From: VBWE01 sp943372645
Lineage (GTDB): Bacteria; Bacteroidota; Bacteroidia; Palsa-965
NCBI GenBank assembly: GCA_943372645.1
Contig: CALRZN010000012.1
Coordinates: 85,656-149,655, forward strand
Length of the DNA stretch: 64,000 nt
Direction: 5' to 3'
The notes beneath the pieces are model-generated. The model had not been told where the DNA came from, ran no database searches, and saw only the letters and a program-made list of their open reading frames with translations. This document shows, piece by piece, positions 49,172-57,432 of the stretch (the first letter of the stretch is position 1; the number at the start of each line of letters is the position of its first letter). Made by a program: the position numbers and the translations under genes.

Positions 49172-50257
49172 ATGAAAAACAGGCGCCTTTTGCGGCACAT
49201 CCTTTTCTGGTTTTTTTATTTCGGGACTGTTCTTTTTTACGAACTGTTCCTCCCGTCTGCTTTTATTGATGATCCGTCGTGGGGATATTTTAACCGGGTA
49301 TTGCTCTCGCAGCTTATACTGATGCCGGCGCGGATACTTTTTGTTTATTACATCCTTTACATTTTTATCCCGCGCTGGAATACAACGCGAAACCGGTTGC
49401 GGCTGGCGGCCGAAGGGCTTGTATTACTGCTGCTGACGGTATTGCTGAACCGTTTCCTGGTGCAGCAGGTGGTGTGGGTTTATGTTTACGGTACAGAACC
49501 GCATCCGCAGGTAAGCCTGCTCAGTTTCATGGCGCGTTGCATTTTTACAATGCTGGAGATTATGCAGGTTGCAGGTATTGCGGCCACCATCAAACTTTTC
49601 CGCATGCGCATGGCTGCTGCTGCACGTGAAAAAGCAATTGTGCAGGAAAAACTCACTTCCGAAATCCGTCATTTAAAAGCACAGGTGAATCCGCATTTTT
49701 TGTTCAATGCACTCAACAGTGTTTTTTCGCTGGCGCGGACGCGTTCGGAAAAAACGGCGGATGTGGTACTCCAGCTTTCGGAAATACTCCGCTACATGCT
49801 TTACGAATCGGGAAAGAAAACGACTTCTGTTGCTGCGGAACTGAAAATCATCAGCGATTACATCGCCCTGCAGCAGCTGCGTTTCGGTGAACGCCTGTGT
49901 GTGGAAACAACGTTGAATGTAGAAGATGATTCGCGGCAGGTTGCGCCGCTGCTGCTGCTGCCGCTGATCGAAAACGCATTCAAACACGGTGCAGGCAATA
50001 TTAACGGCGACGTACTGATCCGCATCCAGCTCACCGCAACGGGCAGCAGGCTGGTGCTGCACATTACCAATCCGTACGATGTGCAGCCCGCGGAAGAATT
50101 AAAAACAGAAGGCATCGGGCTGGCCAACATCAGGCGGCAGCTCGAACTGCTGTATACCGATTATTCGTTTATTTACGGCAGGTCAGGAAACCTGTTTGAA
50201 GTGCGTCTTGAACTTAATCTGCAATCGTATGCCGCTGCTGAACTGTTTGATCATTGA
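49172..50257 (+). CDS. LytS-family sensor histidine kinase
   Basis: A 361-residue membrane kinase with about four N-terminal helices (ILFWFFYFGTVLFYELFLP to LLLLTVLLNRFLV), a coiled linker and a His_kinase core: phospho-acceptor H175 in QVNPHFLFNALNSV, and the ATPase boxes LLLLPLIENAFKHGAG and GIGLANIRRQL. No periplasmic sensor domain of note. It overlaps the LytTR regulator by 29 bases, so the two form a tight pair. A start 7 codons upstream is open; 49172 (MKNRRLLRH) suits the first membrane helix better. Confidence 0.9.
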   Translation: MKNRRLLRHILFWFFYFGTVLFYELFLPSAFIDDPSWGYFNRVLLSQLILMPARILFVYYILYIFIPRWNTTRNRLRLAAEGLVLLLLTVLLNRFLVQQVVWVYVYGTEPHPQVSLLSFMARCIFTMLEIMQVAGIAATIKLFRMRMAAAAREKAIVQEKLTSEIRHLKAQVNPHFLFNALNSVFSLARTRSEKTADVVLQLSEILRYMLYESGKKTTSVAAELKIISDYIALQQLRFGERLCVETTLNVEDDSRQVAPLLLLPLIENAFKHGAGNINGDVLIRIQLTATGSRLVLHITNPYDVQPAEELKTEGIGLANIRRQLELLYTDYSFIYGRSGNLFEVRLELNLQSYAAAELFDH

Positions 50258-50921
50258 AGATGAACCGCTGGCTGCGGATGTCATCAAAGATTATGTTTTG
50301 CAAACACCGGGTCTGGCACTGGCCGGATGCTGCGGCGATGCGCTTTCAGCAACGGAACTGCTGCGCACCAAAAAGCCCGATCTCGTTTTCCTCGATATTA
50401 ATCTTCCGAAACTGAACGGGATTGAATTCCTGCGCAGTTCGCGGCTCAGCTGCCCGGTTATTTTAACAACAGCACATCACGAATTTGCACTCGAAGCGTA
50501 CAGCCTTGATGTGGTGGATTACCTGCTCAAACCCATTTCATTTCCCCGTTTTATGCAGGCCGTAAACAAAGTGCTTGCCGTGCAGCCGGGTACTGTTCAT
50601 CAGGAAGCAGCACCCGTGGTGCATTTTTTTGTTGCCGATAAAAAACGCATCCGGGTGGCCGAGCCGGATATCTGTTATATCGAAAGCATAAAAGATTACG
50701 TGAAAATTCACACGGCGACAAACAGCATCGTGACCAAAATCCAGATCAGTGAACTGGAACAGCTGCTGCGCAGTTCCGACTTTGTACGTATCCACAAATC
50801 GTTTATCGTTAACCTCCAGCACCTCAGCGCCTACAATGCACAGGAGGTGGAAATCGGCAAAGCCACCGTACCCATCGGGCGCACCTACCAGGAGGCTTTC
50901 CGCCGGCGCATGGAACGTTAA
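50229..50921 (+). CDS. LytTR-family response regulator
   Basis: A 230-residue regulator: receiver domain with IIEDEPLA, phospho-acceptor D56 in LVFLDINLP and KP in YLLKPISFPRF, then a LytTR DNA-binding domain (VAEPDICYIESIKDYVKIHT, FVRIHKSFIVNLQHLSAY). Partner of the overlapping LytS-like kinase. The ATG at 50229 is used because the receiver fold starts there. Confidence 0.93.
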   Translation: MPLLNCLIIEDEPLAADVIKDYVLQTPGLALAGCCGDALSATELLRTKKPDLVFLDINLPKLNGIEFLRSSRLSCPVILTTAHHEFALEAYSLDVVDYLLKPISFPRFMQAVNKVLAVQPGTVHQEAAPVVHFFVADKKRIRVAEPDICYIESIKDYVKIHTATNSIVTKIQISELEQLLRSSDFVRIHKSFIVNLQHLSAYNAQEVEIGKATVPIGRTYQEAFRRRMER

Positions 50922-50924
50922 AAA

Positions 50925-50958
50925 AAAGCGCGGTCTCCGTTCGGGAAAACCGCGCTTT
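50925..50958. terminator. Bidirectional rho-independent terminator
   Basis: AAAGCGCGGT (50925-50934) pairs with ACCGCGCTTT (50949-50958), 14-base loop, located between the convergent LytTR regulator and TonB receptor genes. Confidence 0.9.
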
Positions 50959-50997
50959 GATTGTAATCGGGGATGTGAAAAGTCAAACCATGCGTAA

Positions 50998-53418
50998 TTA
51001 AAACTTCACACGCAGGCTGGTCACTAAGTTACGGCCCGGAGCGCTAACCCCTGAAGCAAAATAGCGGTAGTGCTGATCCATAATGTTTTCGAGGGCCACG
51101 TTCAGGTGTACATATTTTCCGAACTGGTAACCGGCCCGCACATTCAGCGTGTACCAGGCAGGCATACCAACAACTGTTGCGTACTGCAGGTTGTCTTCGC
51201 CACTCGGGCTGTAATCTTTCAGGCGTTTTGCACCGTTATAGGCACACCAGGTTTCCATTTCCAGTCCTTTGTTTTTATACACCAGCCCGGTGCGGCCATA
51301 AATCGGCGGGATGTGATCGAGCGGGATGATGGTGTCGTTATCTGTATCGGTATAACGGCCCTGCGTAAAGTTGAAGGTACTGCGGAATGAAAAATTTGCA
51401 TTGAAATCGGCAGTGAAAATGGCAGAAACACCCTGGACAACAGCTTTGTCTGCATTCTGCAGCGCCATCACCTGGCTCGGTGTACCGCTGTAAATTACAC
51501 TGTCCTGCCCGTTGAGCTGGAACGGTTTTATGACCATTGCATTGGTGAGTAAGGTGTTGAAATAAATTACATCAATACGCGCCACGCTGCTGATGGTTTT
51601 CGACATGCCGATTTCACCGCTCCATGCATATTCCGGTTTCAGGTCCGGGTTTGGAACGATGAGTGTGCCCGGTGACGAATCAAAAACTTTTCCGATATCG
51701 TCAATATTTGCTGCACGGAAACCGGATGAACCGAGCACATGCAGGCGCCACTGGTTTGCCGGCCGCCACGTAAGCCCGATGCTGCCGCTCGGCGCCATGT
51801 TCTGCTGGTTTACTTCCTTGTAGGGGAACGGGAAAAAGGTGGTATCGTCCCACTTTGCATGCAGGTTCACCAGGCTCAGGCGAATACCTTCGTTGAGCGT
51901 CAGTTTATCATTGATATTGAAGGTATGCGTGATATAAACAGCAGCCGAGTTCATCGAACTGCCTGCATCCGGGTAACGTGTTCCTGCTTTGCCGGTGGTG
52001 TCTTCCGCAATGTTGGTTAATGTTGCGGTTGAATTCACCCTGTTGTAGGTTAATTCAGCACCGTAACGCAGCACGTGTTTTCCGTTCAGCCGTTTGTCGA
52101 AATCAGCATTCAGCGAAAGTACTTTTACATTTTCGAGTTGATCGGTTCGGAAATTATTTCTGAACCGGCGGCTGATGCGTTGCTGGTCAATATCCTGGAA
52201 GGCAGCGATAAACACACCACGGTTATAAATGAACCCATTTCTGCTGAAGTGTTTCAACTGGTATGAGGTCATCAGTCGTTTCTGCGGCCCGTATTTCCAT
52301 TCCGCAAATTTAAGGTTGCCGTTTCCGCTGAATTCGCTCAGGCGGTCGTAACGCGGGATATCGGATGAACGCGACAACTGGAAATTAAGCAGATGCTGGA
52401 ACGAACTGCTTTGTGCAAAATAAAATTTCTGGTTGATGTCGTATTGTTTATACGCGGTACCGGCCTGCACATTCGGATCGCTGTTGCGCATCATACTGTC
52501 AACACCGTTTATCCGTTCGGCATAATAATACCGTTTGCCAAATGCAGTGTCGTACGGATTACGAAGGTTACCGGCGCGCAGGTCACCGAAATCGCTGAAG
52601 GTAAAGCTGGTGAGCGAAGCCAGTTTGCGCCACCCGAGGTTGATGTCGAAGTGCCCGGTTTTTTCATTGTTGGCGTTGGAATAACGCGTCATAAAATTAC
52701 CGGTTACATCCAGCTTGTCTCCGGAAGTGGCAAGCTGCGGACGGCGGGTGTAAAAAGCCATGGTACCGCCCAGCGCATCGCTGCCGTAAATTACAGAAGC
52801 CGGTCCGAACAGCACCTCGGTGCGCTCAAGCATATTCGGATCAATCGTGATAATATCCTGCAAATGGCCGCCCCGGTAAATCGCATTGTTCATACGTACA
52901 CCGTCAACCACCAGCAATACCTTGTTGGCTTCAAATCCGCGTAAAACGGGACTGCCGCCACCCATCTGGCTTTTCTGCGCGAATACAACGCCTGACTGTG
53001 TAAGCATATCGGCCGATGTCTGCGGATTTAATGCCTCAATCTGCCGCGCTGAAATGGATTCCACCTGCGAGGCCACATTCGAACGCAGATCGGCCGATTT
53101 GCTGGCCACAAAAACAACTTCGTTTAACTGGATAAGCCGCACACCGATTTTAACCTGGTTTTTGTCAGCACGCACCATGCTCATCGGAACAACACTGATA
53201 CCATACGACGTATGTCGTACAAGTAACGTGTCCGGATTGCCAAGCGGCGTAATGTCTGCTTTTCCTTTGCTGTCGGTAATTACATTGGTATTTCCATTGC
53301 GTGTGTATATAACCGCTTCGCTGATGGCTTCGCGCGTATTCTGGTCGGTAACAGTTACCACCTGCGCTTCTGCAAAGAAGGTCATACACACGCATACAAT
53401 CGTGAGTATATTTTTCAT
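50998..53418 (-). CDS. TonB-dependent outer-membrane receptor, haem/haemoglobin type
   Basis: An 806-residue receptor: signal peptide, carboxypeptidase-regulatory-like domain (about 20-100), plug domain (SKSADLRSNVASQVESISARQIEAL, GGGSPVLRGFEANKVLLVVDGVRMNNAIYRGGH in two segments) and a 22-strand-type barrel ending in an aromatic residue (SLRVKF). The plug phrase GSPVLRGFEANKVLL is shared with haem and haemoglobin receptors such as HmuR. No SusD partner is present. A small exported gene precedes it and may be its accessory. Confidence 0.88.
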   Translation of the reverse strand: MKNILTIVCVCMTFFAEAQVVTVTDQNTREAISEAVIYTRNGNTNVITDSKGKADITPLGNPDTLLVRHTSYGISVVPMSMVRADKNQVKIGVRLIQLNEVVFVASKSADLRSNVASQVESISARQIEALNPQTSADMLTQSGVVFAQKSQMGGGSPVLRGFEANKVLLVVDGVRMNNAIYRGGHLQDIITIDPNMLERTEVLFGPASVIYGSDALGGTMAFYTRRPQLATSGDKLDVTGNFMTRYSNANNEKTGHFDINLGWRKLASLTSFTFSDFGDLRAGNLRNPYDTAFGKRYYYAERINGVDSMMRNSDPNVQAGTAYKQYDINQKFYFAQSSSFQHLLNFQLSRSSDIPRYDRLSEFSGNGNLKFAEWKYGPQKRLMTSYQLKHFSRNGFIYNRGVFIAAFQDIDQQRISRRFRNNFRTDQLENVKVLSLNADFDKRLNGKHVLRYGAELTYNRVNSTATLTNIAEDTTGKAGTRYPDAGSSMNSAAVYITHTFNINDKLTLNEGIRLSLVNLHAKWDDTTFFPFPYKEVNQQNMAPSGSIGLTWRPANQWRLHVLGSSGFRAANIDDIGKVFDSSPGTLIVPNPDLKPEYAWSGEIGMSKTISSVARIDVIYFNTLLTNAMVIKPFQLNGQDSVIYSGTPSQVMALQNADKAVVQGVSAIFTADFNANFSFRSTFNFTQGRYTDTDNDTIIPLDHIPPIYGRTGLVYKNKGLEMETWCAYNGAKRLKDYSPSGEDNLQYATVVGMPAWYTLNVRAGYQFGKYVHLNVALENIMDQHYRYFASGVSAPGRNLVTSLRVKF

Positions 53419-53507
53419 AACGTTTTATTTAATGTGTTGGAACTGCACAGCATAACCGAACTGAACCGGTTGCAGGGCAGGAGAACGAATAACTTAAAGG
53501 AAGTACG

Positions 53508-54023
53508 TTATGAAAACTCCGGCGGGGGTGGAGTTACTGCAAAAAACGGGGAAAGTACCGGGTTAAAAGGAATGATAAAAAAATCCGATTTTACCTGCGT
53601 GTCTGCAGCCAGTGTTTCTGTTTGTGGCGGCAGGTCATAAACCGGCGTTTTGGGCGACGGTTTTGTTTTTGCAGGCGTACGGCCGGTATTATCCTGGTGC
53701 TTTTCAATTACGCGGAATGCCTTGTCTTCTTTATCGTCGCGAAAACCTTTAAGTACAAGGTTGTCGCCCTGGATGTTTTCTTTTTCAATATCGTACCGGT
53801 GACCGCGGTAAACGATTTCATGTTTGTCGAGGCGGCGGAAGGTGCGGCTGTCGTAGGACGTTTCGCTTAACGGAATAAGCAGCGTTATTTCCGGACCTGC
53901 ATGTTTGTGTGCCTTTGCGCTGGCCTGCGCCTCGCCGCGCTGAAATAAAAACAGCAGGTGAATGCCTGCGCAGTTCAGCACAAACAGCGTAAGCAAAAAC
54001 AGGATGGCCGTCTTTTTATTCAT
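53508..54023 (-). CDS. Small exported protein upstream of the TonB receptor
   Basis: A 171-residue protein with an N-terminal hydrophobic helix (ILFLLTLFVLNCAGIHLLFLF), then a His-bearing segment (AKAHKHAG), a small middle domain (RRLDKHEIVYRGHRYDIEKENIQGDNLVLKGF) and a Pro-rich C-terminus ending PPPPEFS. I do not recognise the family. It is 89 bases upstream of the TonB receptor in the same direction, an arrangement seen for metal-uptake receptors with their small accessory proteins. Confidence 0.6.
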   Translation of the reverse strand: MNKKTAILFLLTLFVLNCAGIHLLFLFQRGEAQASAKAHKHAGPEITLLIPLSETSYDSRTFRRLDKHEIVYRGHRYDIEKENIQGDNLVLKGFRDDKEDKAFRVIEKHQDNTGRTPAKTKPSPKTPVYDLPPQTETLAADTQVKSDFFIIPFNPVLSPFFAVTPPPPEFS

Positions 54024-54124
54024 GAGCGTTTCACAAAAATAAGGATTAATCGATCAAACTGTCGTTCTGGCAGTGTATTTTAGCCAAACCGATAACGGTA
54101 CATGAATTGAAGCAACCGGTTACC

Positions 54125-54946
54125 ATGTTTAAAAAACTTTTCCGCGACGGCGTATTGTACAAGGAGTTTCTGCCGTTTACGTTTGTCGTAATCCTCTGGA
54201 TTATCCACCTGCTGCAGGCCTTCCTGCAAACGAGCTGGGCGAATTACGGGCTGCTGCCGCGCACCAAAGAAGGCATCCTCGGTATTTTTACCATGCCATT
54301 TTTACATGCTGATTTCGAACACCTGGGTTCCAATACGGCGCCGCTGCTGGTGATGGGATTGCTGTTTTTTTATTTCTACCGTAAAATTGCGCACGAAGTT
54401 TTTTTCATCATGTTCCTGCTCACCGGTGCACTCACATGGGCGTTTGCGCGTGGCAACTCGTATCACATCGGGGCCAGCGGACTCATTTATGGCCTGGCGG
54501 CGTTCCTGTTTTTCGGCGGCGTGTTTACGCGGCAGCTTAAACTGATGGTCATTTCGCTGCTCGTGGCGTTTATGTACGGCGGCATGGTGTGGTATGTGCT
54601 GCCCATTGAAGAACGCATTTCGTGGGAAGGCCATTTGTTCGGCGCACTCAGCGGGGCCATGCTGGCGTATGTGTATCGCAAATCGGTAACACCGCAGAAA
54701 AAGTTCGAACACGAAACAGAGCCCGATGATCCGAACGATGACGAATGGCTGCGCAAACAGCGCGAAGCACTGAGCCCGCAACCGCCGCAACCGCAAATCA
54801 ATTACGAGTACAAACCCAAAAACGATGCTTCAGTCAGCAGCGGCACGCCCGATCCCTTCCTCGATCCCGGCGCACAATTTCCCGAAACGCCCGATTCCGG
54901 AAAAGCAGAAAAGCCGCGTGATCCGTTTGATGATCTTTTTAAGTAA
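54125..54946 (+). CDS. Rhomboid-family intramembrane serine protease
   Basis: A 273-residue membrane protease. The catalytic Ser is S118 in HIGASGLIYG and the catalytic His H170 in WEGHLFGALSGAMLA, both in predicted helices and spaced as in the family. A hydrophilic tail of about 75 residues rich in Pro, Asp and Gln follows (from about residue 195). The ATG at 54125 is chosen over a TTG 18 bases upstream. Single gene. Confidence 0.9.
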   Translation: MFKKLFRDGVLYKEFLPFTFVVILWIIHLLQAFLQTSWANYGLLPRTKEGILGIFTMPFLHADFEHLGSNTAPLLVMGLLFFYFYRKIAHEVFFIMFLLTGALTWAFARGNSYHIGASGLIYGLAAFLFFGGVFTRQLKLMVISLLVAFMYGGMVWYVLPIEERISWEGHLFGALSGAMLAYVYRKSVTPQKKFEHETEPDDPNDDEWLRKQREALSPQPPQPQINYEYKPKNDASVSSGTPDPFLDPGAQFPETPDSGKAEKPRDPFDDLFK

Positions 54947-55001
54947 AGCAGAATTGGAATTTCAAAAGTTATTTTAGTTATGATCGTTAAGATTGAACCG
55001 T

Positions 55002-55069
55002 TGATCCGCGACGCATCGCGGATCAGGAATAAGATCAGGAATAGGATCAGAAATAGGATCAGGGAAATA
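55002..55069. repeat. Hairpin plus 12-bp tandem repeat
   Basis: A perfect 10-bp hairpin (TGATCCGCGA at 55002-55011 with 55016-55025, 4-base loop) runs directly into four degenerate 12-14-bp units of GGATCAGGAATA (55020-55031, 55032-55043, 55044-55055, 55056-55069). It lies after the rhomboid gene and before the ABC-F gene. Confidence 0.8.
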
Positions 55070-55147
55070 AGAACGGCGTAATAAGAACAGAGCCATACGA
55101 TCAAAGAATACGATCCGGCTCCATCACATAAACCCGATTATTCCCCG

Positions 55148-55155
55148 TACTTTTG
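55148..55155 (+). promoter_or_regulatory. -7 box placed 5 bases before the ABC-F start codon
   Basis: TACTTTTG matches TAnnTTTG and ends 5 bases before the GTG at 55161, so transcription would start at or next to the start codon (leaderless). No clear -33 motif. Confidence 0.4.
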
Positions 55156-55160
55156 CCCCC

Positions 55161-57062
55161 GTGAATTATTTATCCGTAGAAAATATTGCGAAGTCCTTCG
55201 GTGAGCGCAAGCTGTTTGCCGATATCAGTTTCGGACTATCGAAAGGCGACAAGGTGGCGCTGGTGGCGCGTAACGGCGCAGGCAAAACCACGCTGATGAA
55301 CATCCTTGCAGGCAGAGATACGCCCGACCGGGGAAACGTAACACTGCGCCGCGAAATCACCGTTGCGTTCCTGTTCCAGGACCCGCAGTTTGAGGGCGAC
55401 AAAAACATTCTTGAAATAGCCCTCTCGGGCGATACGCCCATGCTGGCCGCCGTTCGCGAATACGAACTGCTGCTGCTGGAAGACGGCAACGCGCCCGATT
55501 ACGAAAAACGGTTTAATGCCGCGCTGGAAAAAATGGATGAGCTGGCCGCGTGGGATACCGAATCGAAAGTACAGCAGATGCTCGGTAAACTCGGGTTGCA
55601 TGATTTAACACAAACCACCGCCACACTTTCGGGCGGACAACGCAAACGCCTCGCCCTCGCGCAGGTGCTGCTGGCCGAACCGGACCTGCTCATTCTTGAC
55701 GAACCGACCAACCACCTTGATGTGGACATGATTGAGTGGCTGGAAAATCACCTCACCGGTTCGGATATCACGTTGCTGCTGGTTACACACGACCGTTATT
55801 TTCTCGACCGCGTTTGCGACAGTATCATTGAACTGGAAGACGGAAAAATTCAGCATTACAATGGTAATTTTTCCTACTACATTGAACGCAAAGCAGAAAT
55901 AGAAGTAGCGGAACAGGCTTCGCTCGAAAAAGCACGGAACCTGTATAAACGCGAACTCGAATGGGTGCGCAAAATGCCCCGCGCACGTGGTACCAAGGCC
56001 AAATCGCGGGTGGATGCGTTTAAAGATGTGGAGCAGGAAGCCAAAGGCAAACCGAAAGAAGAAGCGTTGCTGCTGCAGGTGAAAATGTCGCGCCTCGGCG
56101 GAAAAATTCTCGAACTCATTCACATCAACAAAAGTTACGGCGATAAAAAAATACTCAGTCGTTTCGATTACGTTTTTAAACGCGGTGAAAAAATCGGCAT
56201 CGTGGGCCCGAACGGCATCGGCAAAAGTACCCTGCTCAACGTTATTCTCGGTATTGAACCGGCCGACAGCGGGAAAATTCAGACCGGCGAAACCGTGGTG
56301 TTTGGTTACTACGCGCAGCAGGGCATGATTCTGAATGAAGACAAACGCGTGATTGAAGTGGTGAAAGACATTGCCGAAGTATTTCCGCTGGCCGATGGTA
56401 AAAACCTGTCGGCTTCGCAGATGTTGCAGCGTTTCCTGTTTGCACCGCATACGCATTACAGCTACGTGTCGAAACTGAGCGGGGGCGAAAAACGCCGCCT
56501 GTTCCTGCTCACCGTGCTGATGAAGAATCCGAATTTTCTCATCCTCGATGAACCGACCAACGACCTTGATATTTTAACGCTCGGTATTCTCGAAGAGTTT
56601 CTTGAAGATTTTCCGGGCTGTGTGCTCATCGTTACGCACGACCGTTATTTTATGGACAAGCTGGTGGATCACCTGTTTGTGTTTGAAGGCGATGGCGTGA
56701 TCAAAGATTTCCCCGGAAACTATACGCAGTGGCGCGATAAGCGATTAAGCGAACCCGCCAAAGGCGCAGCTGAAAAACAGGTAAAACCCGTTGCCGCTGC
56801 ACCCGAGCCGGAACAGCAAAAACAGCCTGCAGTTGTTGCAGAGGGCGTAAAACGCAAACTGTCGTTCAAAGAAAAAACCGAATTCGATCAGCTCGAAAAA
56901 GAAATTCCGCAACTCGAAAAAGAGAAAGCGGAACTCGCATTGAAAATGAACGATGTAAGCGATCACAGCGAACTCAGCAAATTAGCCAGCCGTTTTGCCG
57001 AAATTGAAAAACAGCTGGATGAAAAAGGCATGCGCTGGCTGGAGTTGAGTGAAGGGGTTTGA
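55161..57062 (+). CDS. ABC-F ATPase (Uup-like)
   Basis: A 633-residue soluble protein with two ABC ATPase domains in tandem: Walker A ARNGAGKTTL and GPNGIGKSTL, signature motifs LSGGQRKRLAL and LSGGEKRRLFL, and Walker B LLILDEPTNHLDVD and LILDEPTNDLDI. A Uup-like C-terminal coiled coil follows (FKEKTEFDQLEKEIPQLEKEK). ABC-F proteins act on the ribosome; this one lacks membrane domains. The start codon is GTG, chosen because it gives the family N-terminus MNYLSVENIAKSFG. Confidence 0.93.
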   Translation: MNYLSVENIAKSFGERKLFADISFGLSKGDKVALVARNGAGKTTLMNILAGRDTPDRGNVTLRREITVAFLFQDPQFEGDKNILEIALSGDTPMLAAVREYELLLLEDGNAPDYEKRFNAALEKMDELAAWDTESKVQQMLGKLGLHDLTQTTATLSGGQRKRLALAQVLLAEPDLLILDEPTNHLDVDMIEWLENHLTGSDITLLLVTHDRYFLDRVCDSIIELEDGKIQHYNGNFSYYIERKAEIEVAEQASLEKARNLYKRELEWVRKMPRARGTKAKSRVDAFKDVEQEAKGKPKEEALLLQVKMSRLGGKILELIHINKSYGDKKILSRFDYVFKRGEKIGIVGPNGIGKSTLLNVILGIEPADSGKIQTGETVVFGYYAQQGMILNEDKRVIEVVKDIAEVFPLADGKNLSASQMLQRFLFAPHTHYSYVSKLSGGEKRRLFLLTVLMKNPNFLILDEPTNDLDILTLGILEEFLEDFPGCVLIVTHDRYFMDKLVDHLFVFEGDGVIKDFPGNYTQWRDKRLSEPAKGAAEKQVKPVAAAPEPEQQKQPAVVAEGVKRKLSFKEKTEFDQLEKEIPQLEKEKAELALKMNDVSDHSELSKLASRFAEIEKQLDEKGMRWLELSEGV

Positions 57063-57432
57063 TGATCGTATAATTTATACAGTTCTTATAGCTGTACTAT
57101 GCTGAATTTAACCACAATGTGCACAATGGTATGCACAAAGAGGCCACAATGAAATAATAATTCTTTGTGGCCTTAGTGCAATCCGCTGTGGGTGCGGCAG
57201 AATGTGGGCAAGGCTCTTTGTGGTTAATTTGATAGTACAGTTCCTTAAACTCACTTGCCGAATTCAAACGATCATTAAAACTAAAACCGCCTGCATATTT
57301 TCATAGTCATGCAGCTCCAGTGGAAGTATTATTTTTAACACTGAAAAATAATCCAGCCCTGGTTTTTCAATGCGGCAAAGTTTTTATCTTTACGCAAACG
57401 CAGAAAATCCCCTTCTGTTCAAAAATCTGTTT
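57063..57432. other. 370-base intergenic region with element H
   Basis: Contains the fold-back repeat H (57092-57240) and a TATCTTTA box at 57385-57392 that could serve the next gene. No gene seen. Confidence 0.65.
57092..57240. repeat. Fold-back element H of CACAA(T/A)G words
   Basis: Nested inverted repeats: CTGTACTAT (57092-57100)/ATAGTACAG (57232-57240), TTAACCACAA (57108-57117)/TTGTGGTTAA (57218-57227) and AGGCCACAA (57141-57149)/TTGTGGCCT (57165-57173). Between them the words CACAATG and CACAAAG recur. It starts 29 bases after the stop of the ABC-F gene. Arms are less perfect than in A-E, but layout and position are the same. Confidence 0.75.
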
